Shown: positions 1-11,435 of the stretch, piece after piece
Layout of the letters: every line of letters begins with the position of its first letter
Position numbering within the stretch: position 1 is the first letter of the stretch
NCBI RefSeq assembly: GCF_031143425.1
Contig: NC_090448.1
Coordinates: forward strand, 531,234,313-531,298,312
Source of the DNA: Pleurodeles waltl
Taxonomy: Eukaryota > Chordata > Amphibia > Caudata > Salamandridae
Direction: 5' to 3'
DNA: 64,000 nt
Notes under the pieces: model-generated
What the model was told of the DNA's origin: nothing
The model's database searches: none
The model's input: the letters and a program-made list of their open reading frames with translations, nothing else
Program-made: the position numbers and the translations under genes

Positions 1-475
1 CCACAGATGCATATGTTAATCAGTGAGTTTCAGAAATATAATAATGGCATCAGCATAAGCTAATAAATATGAATGGAAAGGGGTTGATCAGGTTCACCAG
101 TGATAACAATTAGAAATTAAATGACAGGGGTATCTGATCATTCAAGAGAACTGTAGTTGACAGGGTGGACTTTGGAAGTAAATGGTTTTCCCAGCACATT
201 GTCAGTGTTGCTTCTCTTCTGCAAGCATGAGGTGAGGACATCTGAAATACATTGGAAATGCTTTGTATGTAACTTGCTGTAACACGTTTCGGCCATATCC
301 ACTGTCTGTGGAGCAGAACGTCTGCAATAAAACAGTGCTTACTTATGCAAACCACAGTGTTGCCACCTTTCCTGGGAAGCTACAAAAGGACATCTGTATT
401 AAACATAGGAGCAAGCTGACTCTTACCAAAGTTGACTCCCCCTTCAGTTTGGAGCACAGCGGTGGTCAGCTACTA
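1..475. other. Unassigned sequence, no gene seen
   Basis: Short open frames exist on both strands (for example 263-478 on the plus strand), but none has a recognisable domain, codon bias or start context that would support a gene. The sequence has moderate base composition without tandem structure. It could be the edge of an older repeat. Confidence 0.5.
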
Positions 476-1620
476 TAAGGTCACAGGGACGTTATAGATA
501 GTCTTCATTTTAAATATATAAAACCTTAGAAATTCAACAGCTGAAGGCCGTACGCGGTGGTGGTTGGCTTAACGAATAGTAATGAAAATTACTATACGTT
601 AAAAAAACCATATACATTCACTGAAAAAAACAAAGGTTACAGGGACATTATAGTTAGGCTCACATTTTAAACATGCAAAACCCTAGAAATTCACCAGTTA
701 TAGTTAGTGTTATCTCAACTGACTATAACTCGTGCCCTAAGGTAACTATAATTCGCGCCATGTGGAAGTGGTGGCTCTGGGGGAGGCCGTAGGGCCATGC
801 CCACCTTAAAAAGTATTTTGAACTTTTTAGCTCAATTGCCCCAGGAAGGTGGTGACCCCATGGCTTATTAAAGCCCAAAGAGGGGGCCCCATGTGCCCTC
901 CTCCTACATTAATACAAAATGCCCCCAGGACCTGGCCCATCTGGGGACAAATAAAAAAAAAAAGCACAGGAGACCACATTTCTTTGTAATCTCTGAAAAC
1001 AATTCTGATTTTTAAAAAATATATTTTTTTTAGCCCTGGCACGGTCCCTCAGGGACCCCAGCACCAGGGCTAAGGGGTCAGAGTGACTCTACCCTGGCCC
1101 CCTTTTTTTTCTCTTTTTTTTTCTGGGACTCAGTTGAAGTCGAGTCCCAAGATAGCTACTAACACTTCCTTGTTGAGGTGTTGGCAAACAATCAGCTAGC
1201 AGCACGGAGACAGTTGGATCTGCTGAGGATCTGCGTCCCTAAGTATCTATGTTTTTTGGCCTTAAATTACTCCGAAACTACTGAACAGATTTACACCAAA
1301 ACATAAAAAGTGTGCTCTGTGGAACAGAATCTAGCGTTGTGCTAAATTTGGTGTAATTCAGTTCAGTACCTGTAGGCGTATCTAAAGGTCCTATGGAAAA
1401 ATGAATGGGTATACTTGTTCTGGGACCCCCTTTTTCAGCCTCCCTTGATGGATTACCCCAAAACCTTCAAGACAGAATCTGAATTTAGCAAGTAGAAGTT
1501 TTGAAAATGTAATGAAGATTCATTAAGCGGCGCCAAAGTTATAGGCAAAACAAAAAATGCTCTTCCTATGGAAACTTGGTCCTAACTATAACTACCTAGT
1601 GGCGATTGCCACTATATATA
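476..1620. repeat. Interspersed repeat with 'acagggac-ttatag' ends
   Basis: The left end (476-760) carries two successive blocks of the form acaggGACrTTATAGttag ... GAAATTCAnCAG ... taactataact. The same words form both arms of the palindromic repeat at 40041-40442 and the half copy at 40472-40567. The right side (1580-1620) ends in ctaactataactacctag, roughly the reverse of the left words, followed by a short TA run. The interior has no convincing protein-coding frame. I read it as one or two non-autonomous elements of the family seen at 40 kb; a composite of unrelated repeats is also possible. Confidence 0.5.
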
Positions 1621-1625
1621 TATTT

Positions 1626-2744
1626 TTAGATCTGGCATCCCTGGCATCCTTGGCATGGTCTCATTGTCTTTCCTAACTTTTTGCCTCTGCTTCCCAGGTT
1701 GTTGCTGTGTGCTGGACTCTGTTTTTGTTACTTTGGGCACTTTACTACTACTAACCAGTGCTAAAGTGCAGGTGCCCCTATGTAAAATGTATCTGTAAAT
1801 GGCTTACCCATGATTGGCATATTTGATTTACTAGTAAGTCCCTAGTAAAGTGCACCAGAGTTGCCCAGGGCCTGTAAATCAAATGCTACTGGTGGGCCTT
1901 GAGCACTGGTTGTCACACAGACATTAGTAGTCCTGTAAATATAGCTCAGTCCTGCCACTGCAGTATCTGTGTGTGCAATTTTAAACTGCCAACTCAACTT
2001 GGCAAGTCTACCCACTTGCCAGGCCTAAACCCTCACTTTTTATACATGTAAGGCACCCCTAAGGTAGACCCTAGGTAGCCCCATTGGCAGGGTGCAGTGT
2101 GTGTTAAAGGTGGGACATTTACTGCTGTGTGTTATATGTCCTAATAGTGAAATACTGCTAAATTCAGCCCTCACTGTTGCAAGGCCTACTTCTCTCATAG
2201 GTTAACATGGGGCTGCCTTTAAATAACTTTAAAGTTTAGATTCCCTTTGAGAGCAGGTAGAAATATGGAGTTTAGGGTCTCTGAACTCACAATTTAAAAA
2301 TAAATCTTTTAGTGAAGTTGGTTTTTAGATTTTTAGTTTAAAAATGCCACTTTTAGAAAGTAGGCATTTTCTTGCTTAAACCATTCTGGGACTCTGTATG
2401 TTCCGGATTGCCTGTTGGGTCAGTTTGACAGTTGGGCTGTTTGTGAATCCCCTCTAAACACTAAGACAAAGGGAGCTAGGGTGTACCCGCCATATCCTGA
2501 TGAGCCATCTGTGCTAGAGTGGAGGGAGGAGTGGTCACTCTCACAATGCAGTCTTCCAACCACCTGGTGTATGTCTTGGGCCTGGCCTGGGCAAGGCAGG
2601 ATCTTGTGAATAACAGAGACTCTCCTTTTAAGTACGCCTACTTCAAAGGCAGAAGGCCCCTGAAAATTAGATTTATTCAAGGATTCAAGAGGAACCTCTG
2701 CCAAGGAGAGGAGCTGAAGAGCTGAGGAGAAGTGCTGCCCCTCC
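1626..2744 (+). repeat. LTR-like element, copy A (3'-truncated)
   Basis: This shares with copy B (3792-5926) and, in reverse, copy C (52742-54012) the words CTAACTTTTTGCC, ACTGCTAACCAGTGCTAAAGTGC (with small changes), AAGTCCCTAGTAAAGTGCAC, GGGCCTGTAAATCAAATGCT and CACTTTTAGAAAGT. The order is the same as in copy B. Homology stops near 2744, where a tandem repeat begins, so the distal third of the full element is missing. It is a more diverged subfamily than copies B and C. No open reading frame of its own is credible. Confidence 0.75.
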
Positions 2745-3213
2745 ACAAAACAAAATAAAATGATGGACGGAGTGTTGAAACTTTTCAAACACTCACCCCC
2801 AGTCACAGATCTGGGTTTATTCCATCGTTATTTCGCTCGCCACTTAACCCCAGTTTGGACCCAGCCATATTCAAATCAGTATTGATCCTGTTCCCCATGG
2901 GAACAGTCCAGCCCGACCTGCTAGGCTAGGTTCTCCCTGGAAAGGAAACAAGCATCCTGGGACCGGTTTCAGTGTATCACCCTTCATCAGCCAGGCTAGC
3001 TTGAATCCAGTGGCGCAGCGAGCAAGGGACCCACGTCTGGGCGTACCCCTGCCACTTAGGGCACACAAAGAAACATCACAAAACAAAATAAAATGATGGA
3101 CGGAGTGTTGAAACTTTTCAAACACTCACCCCCAGTCACAGATCCGGGTTTAATCCATCATTATTTTGCTCACCACGTCATCCCAGTTTGGACCCAGCCA
3201 TATGCAAATCAGT
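2745..3213. repeat. Tandem repeat, 333-bp period (about 1.4 units)
   Basis: The block starting acaaaacaaaataaaatgat at 2745 recurs at 3078 with only a few differences, through 'cccagtcacagatc-gggttta', to 'gcaaatcagt' at about 3213. The first unit is complete (2745-3077) and includes a short GC-richer stretch around 'cagtggcgcagcgagcaaggg'. The second unit breaks off exactly where piggyBac transposase homology starts. No coding potential is evident. It appears to be a dispersed family with tandem organisation. Confidence 0.75.
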
Positions 3214-6160
3214 CTGTTCAGGCAGTACATTACGAGCAAAAAAGCTAACTATGGTATCAAGCTCTACATGCAATGTGAGAACTCTGCTGGCTATGTTTAC
3301 ACCTTGAGAGTGTTTACAGGGAAGGACCCCACTCTAAATCCTGTGGGTTGTCCCCACACGCTTGGGATCACAGGAAAGATTGTATAGGAGCTTGTCCAGC
3401 CACTCTTTCTCAAAGCTTATAACTTTTATGTGGACAATTTCTATAAAGGAGTAGAGCCGTTCAGTGAGTTCTACAAACCTGGCACTGTGGTGTGTGGTAC
3501 CATTCATTGTCACCGCAAAGGATTTCCCATAAACTTCTCTGCAAGAAGCTCCAGAAATCCCGAATCACTGCATTGCATTCCAACAAACTGCTCACAGTCA
3601 AGTTCTCGGATAGGCGTGATGTGTACATGGTCGCTACAATTCATGATGAGAGCACTTCCCCCATCACGGTTTGGGGTCAGATGGCCGAAGTTCACTACCC
3701 CACCTGTATACTTGAACACAACAAGTACACTGTTGAAGTGGCTAATAACAACCAGGATCTTCAACCATACAAGGCGAGTCGTAATAATCGCTGTTGGAAA
3801 TGGCCTCTCTGCAGGATCACCCCCAAACTTTTTGCCTTCTTCCTTCTCTTTTTCTGACATCATTTTTGCTGGCTTTAGGACTCTGCGCACTTTACCACTG
3901 CTAACCAGTGCTAAAGTGCATATGCTCTCTCCTTAAACATGGTGACATTGGCTCACACCCAATTGGCTTATTTAATTTACTTGTAAGTCCCTAGTCAAGT
4001 GCACTACATGTGCCCAGAGCCTGTAAATTAAATGCTTCTAGTGGGCTGCAGCACCGGTTGTGCCACCCACATAAGTAGCCCCCTAACCATGTCTCAGGCC
4101 TGCCACTGCAGTGACTGTGTGTGCAGTTTCACTGCCACTTCGACTTGGCATTTAAAAGTACTTGCCAAGCCTTAAACTCCCCTTTTTCTACATATAAGTC
4201 ACCCCTAAGGTAGGCCCTAGTTAGCCCATAGGGCAAGGTGCTATGTAGGTAAAAGGCAGGACATGAACATGTGTGTTCTATATTTCCTGGTAGTGTAAAA
4301 CTCCTAAATTCGTTTAACACTACTGTGAGGCCCGCTCCTTTCATAGAATAGCATGAGGGCTACCCTCATATACTGTTTGAGTGGTAGATCCTGATCTGAA
4401 AGAACTAGCCAGGTCATATTTAATATGGCCAGAATGGTGATACAAAATCCTGCTTAATGGTGAAGTTGGATTTTATATTACTATTTTAGAAACGCTACTT
4501 TTAGAAAGTGAGCATTTCTCAACACTCAAATCCTTCTGTGCCTTCCAATCCATGCCTGGCTAGGTTTAATTGACAGTTCTCTTGTGAATTCACTCAGACA
4601 ACCTCAAACACCGGATGCTCAGTCACACTTGCACACATCTGCATATTGAATGGGTCTTCCTGGGCTGAGAGGGTGGAGGGCCTGACACTTACATGTCAAA
4701 GGACAGTAGCCTGCCCTCACACAAAGGACTGCCACACCCTCTACTGGGACCGTGGCAGACAGGATGGAATTGAAAGGGGACCTTGTGCACTTTTAAGGCA
4801 CTCTTTGAGTCTCCCCCACTTCAAAGGCATATTTGGGTATTTAAGCAAGGTCTCTGACCCTACCAACTTAGACACTTCTGAGGTAGACACTTCTACTTCA
4901 CAGACACTTCTGGACAAGACACTTCCTGGAGAAGTGAACCTAAACCAGAACCTGCAACCTGCCAAGAAAAACTGCCCGGCTGCCAAAAGGACTCACCTGA
5001 CTGCTTTTCTGAAAAGGACTGCTGCCTTGCTGTTGCCCTGCTGCCTTGCTGCTCTCTGGCTGTGCTGAGAAGGGCTCTCCTCCAAGGGCTTGGATAGAGC
5101 TTGCCTCCTGTTCCCTGAAGCCTCAGGACCAAAAAGACTTCATTCCTGCAAGAGAACTCCCTGTGCGGAGAAAATCGACGCACAGCCTGCATGAAACAAT
5201 GCACAGCCTGCAAGAAATGACGCACAGCGTGCATTGTGGTGAGAAAATCACAGCATGCCGGACTGAAATGAGGCAGCCCGACTTCGCAGGGAGAAGATCG
5301 ACGCAGCGCCAGCGTAGCGACCGGAAATTCAACGGCCCATTGGATTGACACAAAGCCGAGTCAGAATAACACAGCCCAACATCCTGAGAGGAATCAACGC
5401 AGCGCCTGCTGTGCAGTAGAAATTTCCACGCAACGCCCACCGGATCAACGCAGCCCCTGTGACTTCGTCCTGCAAAAGCTGGATTTCAACGCATCGTCCC
5501 CGGGGCGTCCAAAATCCTCGCAACCCTGAAGAGTATTTGAACGTAAACCAGGTACTTTGTGCTTGCAAGAGACACTTGTTGCTTTTTTAAAGACTAAGGC
5601 CACTTTATATCATTTTCACAGTGATATTTCAACATATACTTATTGCATCTTAATCGTTTTGACCTGCACCTTACCAGATAAATCTTATATATTTTTCTAA
5701 ACACTGTGTGGTGTATTTTTGTGGTGTTTTCCTGTGTTATTGCATGATTTATTGCACAAATACTTTACACATTGCCTTCTAAGTTAAGCCTGACTACTCA
5801 GTGCCAAGCTACCAGAGGGTGGGCACAGGGTAATTTGGATTGTGTGTGGCTTACCCTGACTAGAGTTAGGGTCCTTGCTTAGACAGGGGGTAACCTGACT
5901 GCGAACCAAAGGCCCCATTTCTAACACTTGCACTTGGCACAAGAAACTGTTTACCCACTTCATGTCTTTCTTTGACTTTCCGTTGTTTGTGATTGAAAGT
6001 CTCAATGCTACAGAAGCAGCAGCCTCCACTTCATATGTTCTGCAGGATGGGGCAAGGCTGCAGGAGCGACACTTTGCTGATCTTTAGCATAATATGTGAA
6101 AACAATCATCATACAAGATATTGTGTCATGTACCCTTCTTCAACAACATTGGGTATTATA
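3214..6160 (+). pseudogene. piggyBac transposase pseudogene, interrupted
   Basis: The piece at 3214-3791 encodes a piggyBac-type (PGBD-like) transposase middle. It contains LFRQYITSKKANYGIKLY, then GYVYTLRVFTGKDP, GITGKIV, LYVDNFYKGVEPF (one frame shifted), GTVVCGT.., HRKGFP, SDRRDVYMVATIHD and a region leading to DLQPYKASRNNR. Homology resumes at 5927 with TWHKKLFTHFM, then QERHFADL, then a cysteine-containing tail near 6115-6150. Between the two pieces sits the 2135-bp LTR-like copy B. The N-terminal part is absent because the 5' edge abuts a tandem repeat. Frameshifts and stops make it inactive. A live enzyme would cut and paste at TTAA using a D,D,D active site. That only one frame-interrupted copy is present suggests old piggyBac activity. 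Confidence 0.85.
3792..5926 (+). mobile_element. LTR-like element, copy B (full length)
   Basis: It begins TGTTGGAAATGGCC and ends GGCCCCATTTCTAACA, so the termini are inverted repeats of about 14 bp with TG...CA ends, as in retroviral LTRs. Length is 2135 bp. No gag or pol is present, and the open frames inside lack any domain. It interrupts the piggyBac transposase between codons for ASRNNR and TWHKKL. The flanks ATCGC (left) and CTTGC (right) may be a decayed 5-bp target duplication. It could be a long solo LTR or a non-autonomous TRIM-like element. The orientation given is arbitrary. Confidence 0.75.
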
Positions 6161-6970
6161 CAATTTAAGAATTGACTTTTTACACTGTCAAAGCAAAAGA
6201 AGGAGTATTACTGAATGAGTCCCACAGGACATTCATTTGGCTTATTACTTTAGGGAACTTAGGCAGTATTCCCCAGTATGTTTGCTTTAGTTTCAACAGT
6301 CGAGAAATGAGCCTCAGAGGCATATTCGGTCACCCCTGCTTGCAACCATTGGATTTAGCACAGTAAGTTCACTGATAGCTCATGAAAGACACGTTTTCTT
6401 AAGATTCAAGTAGCTAGGGACGGAAGGCATTAGTATAGATTCACTTGTCAGTCATTCAGGATTAGTAGGACTCTGATGAGGACAGAGACATGAACGGGTA
6501 AGAAAAACTTACTGTAGGTGTGCTTTCCCAGGGAAATTGTGTCAGTAGAAGGCAGATAGTTTAGGTAGTACAGATACACATGCCATTACCTCATTTTCAC
6601 CTATGGATTCAAAAATGTTGGTGGCACACTGCTTATCATGCTCATCCTCCATCAGAACTTACTAAATGTTCAGTTTGCTGATATGTTAAGTGCATTACAG
6701 TCACAGCACTGCACATAACAGTGGATGGGACATATACTGCATTCTCACGGGCTACCTTTTGTGTCAAAAACCACAATTTTTCATAGGTCATGACTTTCTC
6801 TTTAGGGAACTTTAGAACATTTTCCAGTGTGTTTGCCTTAGTTTCAAAGGTAGATATTTGCACTCAGTTCAAGAAATGTGCCTCAGTGGCATACTCAGAT
6901 ACCCCCAACTTGCATCCACAAACTCGATAGAGTTCTGTATTTACTTCACAGAAACATAATTAAAAATGTT
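6161..6970. repeat. Diverged direct repeat pair
   Basis: The stretch 6238-6360 (TTTAGGGAACTTAGGCAGTATTCC... and onward) resembles 6797-6925 (TTTAGGGAACTTTAGAACATTTTCC... and onward), offset about 560 bp. Both continue into GAAATGnGCCTCAGnGGCATA. They probably belong to the repeat starting at 6970. No gene is seen here. Confidence 0.5.
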
Positions 6971-8700
6971 TATTTATTTAATGTTTCACATTTGCAGGGT
7001 ATTCTGGGTAAGGAAACTTTGGGGGAGCCACACAAGCAACACATCCCTAGGCTCCCTTTGATGTCTACTTTCCAGAAATGTCTGGGTTTGATATGTTCCC
7101 ATACATAGTTGGCAACCCCAGGACTAATTAGTACACCTACTGTAGTTAGCATTATCACCACCAAACATTTTGGGCCTTTCCCTTTCATGGGCAGTTGTTC
7201 AACCCACACAATTGAAGTAGCATCTTTATTGGGAGACCTGGGGGAAGTCGAGTGGTAGGAAATTTTTTCCAGCCACGTGATCCCACAACTTTCCCGCACA
7301 GAAACTTGTGGAAAATGTGACTTTTTAGCTGAATTTGACATTTTCAGAGTATTCAGGGCAAAAAAACGTTAGGGGACCCACGCATGCCACAGCTCTCTGG
7401 ACTCTTCCAGTTGTCAAGTTCTCAGATATATCCGGGTTTGTGGGTCCCTAGATGACCCACCCAGCCCAGTATTAAAAACCCAGGTGCCCCTTTTACAAAA
7501 CCAGGTTCTTTTGTGACCGATAATGTTTATGTCTACACATGAAGTTTTAGGCCCTTTCCTGTATTGGACACTTGGCCTACCCACACATGTGAGGCATCTT
7601 TTTTCTTGGAAGTCCTTGGGGAACACTAGGTGGTTAGAAATTTGTGGCTGCCTGCAAATTCCAGGACTTTTCCTCACGGAAATGCAAGGAAATTTATTTT
7701 TTGAGGCAAAGCTTGAGCTTTGCAGGGGATTCTTGGTCAAGCCATGCAAGTCAACCCACCCTAGATACCCCTAGATGTCTAGTTTTCAAAAATGTACAGG
7801 TTAGCTAGGTTTCCCTAAGTGCCGGCTAAGTTAGGGTCCTACATCTTGGCCTACCCACACAAGTGAGGCATCATTTTTACTGGGAGATCTTGTGGAATGC
7901 CCAATGGAAGGAAGTTTCTGGTTTCCCATAGATTCCAGAACTTTGCATCACAGAAATATGAGAAAAAGGGGTTTTTAGAGAAAGTTTAAGGTTTGCAAGG
8001 GATTCTGGGTTAGAAAACATGGTGAGAGTCATGCAAGTCAGCCCACCTTAGATACCAATTAGTGTCTAGTTTTCCAAATTGTACAGGTTGGCTCAGTTTC
8101 CCTAAGTGCCGTCTGAGCTAGGGTCTCAAATCTCAAGCCACTCACATTGGAAAAAAAGGTCAGTTTTTGGTGGAAAATGTGCTGCATCAATGTCGCGTTT
8201 TGGGCCATTTCCTGATGCTGGCACTATTCCTACCTACACAAGTGAGGTACAGTTTCTTTCAGAAGACCTGGGGAATGCCTGGTGGAAGGAATTTGTGGCT
8301 CCACCTGGATTCCAGAACCTTCCATCACAGAAATGTGAGAAAAATGTGTTTTTTTAGTCAAAGTTTGAGGTTTGCAAGGGATTCTGGGTACAAAAATGTG
8401 GTGTAAGCCACAAATGTCAGCCCACACTTGATCCCCCTAGGTGTCTAGTTTTCAGAAATGTAAAGAATGGCTAGGTTTCCCTAAGTGCTGGCTGAGCTAG
8501 GATCCAACATCTCGAGCTACCCACATTGAAAAAAAGGATCAGTTTTGAGTGGAAAAATGTTCTGTGTCTAGGTTGCATTTTGTGCCATTTCCTGTTGCAG
8601 GCGCTAGGCCTAATCACAGACAAGATGTATCATTTTTATTGGGAAACTTGTGGAAGCATCGAATAGTAGAACATGTGTTATTACCTATTGGATTCCGCTG
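6970..8700 (+). repeat. Tandem array of about 285-375 bp units (copy 1)
   Basis: The phrase 'tttgcagggnattctgggta' recurs at about 6992, 7343, 7712, 7997 and 8370. Each is followed by a 'tcagaaatgt... ggtttccctaagtgccg' block and a 'cctacccacacaagtgaggcatcattttta-tgggaga' block. Units differ by 10-30 percent and by indels, so this is an old array. The same unit forms the left half of the second copy at 37396-38370. Short open frames here are repetitive by-products. Confidence 0.8.
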
Positions 8701-9690
8701 CATTTGTGCCTTTCAAATGTATGCCAGTGAATAAGAAAGAGGACATTAAAAAAAATATCCTCTAAATCATACTCTAGTACATGTACCCGCAAATTCAGAA
8801 ATGTATAAATAATCACTACTCCTAAACTCCATATCTTGTGCCTATTTCAGAAATACACAAGTTTCCTTGATACCCACTTTTCACTCTGCCTATTTTGCTA
8901 TGAGAATTGGTCTATACTCGGTATTCAATGAAAAACCATTGCACAGTGCAGCTCAGTTGTTGGCTCTGGGTACCTTGGGTTCTTGGTGAACCTACAGCCC
9001 ACATATATCTTCACAACCAGAAGGGTCTAGTGGACTTAATGATATATTGATTTTGGCAATAGACCATTGTGATAATAAGTTACAGATGAAAATGTTGTCA
9101 CAAATCCCATTTCTTCCCACTCATTTTCATTATTTATTTCAACAGTTATTTTCCTTAGCAAAACCTTGGGAGAGCTAACTTATATGACCCCTCGCTCATT
9201 TCAGAACTTTGTCTACTTTTCATAAATCTGTAGCTTTTCTGGATCACCCATGGGTTTCAGACTGGTTTCCACAACAAACTGGAAGTAGGATAAAAGCACA
9301 CAAAAAAGGGGAAATAGACTACCTGTTAGAAAAATGCCAAAACTGCGGTACAAAATTAGTTTTCCTTTATTCAGCTCTGCATGTTACAGAAGGCATGAAA
9401 GATGGTGACTTGAGTACAGCAAACCATTCGTGGATGCCATTTTTAGGGGTAAAAACAGATACTTTTATCTGGAGCACGTTTTCCCTATTTTTCTTTAAAA
9501 ATTCAAAATGTTGCTATATTTTGCATATTTTCTCAGTCCCCTCCAGGGGAATCCACAAGCCCGGGGTACCTTTATAATCCCCAGGATGTTGGAAAAAAGG
9601 ATGCAATTTTGGCACGCATACCTTATGTGGGAAAAATAGCAAAAAAGGGCTTAGCACTGAGGGAAAGGCCCAGCCACCAAGAGCTAAACA
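8701..9690 (+). repeat. Tail of the 7-9.7 kb repeat (copy 1)
   Basis: It matches 38400-39443 along its length. Shared words include AAATTCAGAAATGT.TAAATAA, CTTATCTTGTGCC, GCTCA..TGTTGGCTCTGGGTACC, TTTCTGTCAC-type motifs and CCAGGATGTTGGAAAAAA. Copy 2 ends ...GCAGCGAAGGGGTTAA. Here the end is decayed (cagccaccaagagctaaac near 9675-9694). Together with the unit array it makes one mobile unit, possibly a non-autonomous piggyBac-type element because of the TTAA, although no transposase is linked to it. Confidence 0.65.
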
Positions 9691-9691
9691 T

Positions 9692-9948
9692 TTAGTGGCG
9701 GCTTGCAGAATGTAATCCATATTGACAATGTCAATTGAATCCAGAATAGATCCAGCTTCTGCAGATGACAGAACCACAAGAGCCTCGGTGAGGAAATCGA
9801 AGGAACACACATGGTCGGTGGCCTCAGCCGCCATCAAGGTAGTAGAATCCTGTGCAGTGCCTGCTGTGCGTGAGCCAAAAAGAAAGAATCCTAGAGCTAC
9901 AGCACCAATATACATGAAGAATGAATTGTAGAAGGCATCCTGAAGCAA
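9692..9948 (-). other. Unidentified 85-codon open segment, possible exon
   Basis: Read on the minus strand the frame encodes a hydrophobic segment (FFMYIGAVALGFFLFGS) followed by a polar stretch with STTLMAAEATDHVCSFDF and ALVVLSSAEAGSILDSIDI. The composition looks like real protein rather than chance translation. Just upstream on the minus strand is ttgcttcag, a possible splice acceptor before GATGCC. It lies between the end of a repeat and the env end of retrovirus 1, so it may be a host exon, a retrovirus accessory frame, or coincidence. I do not recognise the family. The frame runs on into the repeat at its downstream side. Confidence 0.3.
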
Positions 9949-11396
9949 TCATAGTCTTGTAGTCTCTAACTTCAAAAACTTAACCCATAACGGGGACAAT
10001 AGCAGATTGATGTTCATAGATAGTATCAGGTGTGTCACAAGACAGATTTTGCGTGCACACTCGAAATGGCACTAAAGGCAGCAGAACATAATTTGCACAC
10101 AGTAAAAACTATATTGGTCGGAAAGACAAAGACCAGTTATCACTTAGTTCTTCCAATAAAGATATGCCAAATTACTGCATCATGTGTTCACAACACAACA
10201 GGATGTGTAGGAGTTCCATCACCATTTGGCTTTGAGATGGGACATCCATTGCAGAGCAGCAAAAGTAAAATTAAAATACCACCAATTAGGAATAACACAA
10301 GTGGTATGCCTACAAATATACTTGAAAACAAAGAGTGTGTAAAAGTTGGACTTACTCTGAAAACAGTCTGGAAAGTGCTGACAAAGCCAGACCCTGTCAC
10401 TTTAAAAAAGTGTACAACACTTAGAGGCATTGAAAATGTTACTCACAAGTTCTCCAAAATCTCTTGGAAAGTTTGGGTTTAACAGTGAATGTATTTCAGG
10501 GGTCAACATTGCAACTTGCAACCCCAAAGTTTCACAGACAGATTTAAGAAACACATTTTTCTGAAACAATAGTGATTTCAGTCGGCTCACCTTTTCGAAG
10601 TTAATGTTAAAGGTAGGAATGAAAGGCCATAAGCTAACTACCCTAATGTCATGTATGGGAGGAAGATGTATGTTACCACAGCAGGTCACTATTTGAGAAA
10701 CAGACACTATATAAGGGACACCTGCTCTCATCCACAACAACCTTGATCATTTAATATCAAGTAATTTCCATTTGAAAGTAACTGAAACGCTGGGCAATTC
10801 AAGGAAACTGGTACTCTCTTCGAGTAACATGCCAGATTGGCCATGGATGTCTTACAGAGTCCATGCAATGTCACCTGTTTACTAATCTTAGAGTGGCTTA
10901 GAGAAGTTTCATGTTTGTTTCCACTGGGAAAAACTTCCTTTTCCCCCATCATACATTTATAACCGATGGGTAATTCCCACACCTCGTGTATGAAACTCTC
11001 CCCTAAAGCCTCATATCTGTCAGCTAGAAAACTCTGTTGTGTTCACATGCTTCCAGGGCATTCCATTTGAGTTAAGAACTTGTGATGTCCAAGTCAGCTG
11101 CATAATTGATTTAAGTTGACTTTGCCCATGCTGCAAAAAAGACAAGTCATTTTGTATGATGTCAATTGCAGAAGACACAATGTTATTTAATTTGTGAGTA
11201 TGAGTGAACAATGTGTTAATTCCCTTGTCACCAGCAGTCAACGCTTTTTCTAAATTAGCCTGATCTATTTGCCTTAAACAATCAGCAGCTTCCATTCGAG
11301 AAAGCTTCCAAATTTCATACTAAAATGTAAACAGAAATCTTTTGGAGGATGGTGACTTAGGACCTATTAAGCAATCTTGCAATTCCATGTCATCGG

Positions 11397-11435
<39 letters not shown>

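Noticed and set aside
263..478. Small secreted-like frame on the plus strand
   Set aside because: No signal peptide, family match or splice context; it overlaps another frame of equal quality on the opposite strand.
6970..8700. A CRISPR-like or protein tandem-repeat array
   Set aside because: Units are about 285-375 bp, diverged, without short identical repeats or unique spacers, and in a eukaryotic setting.
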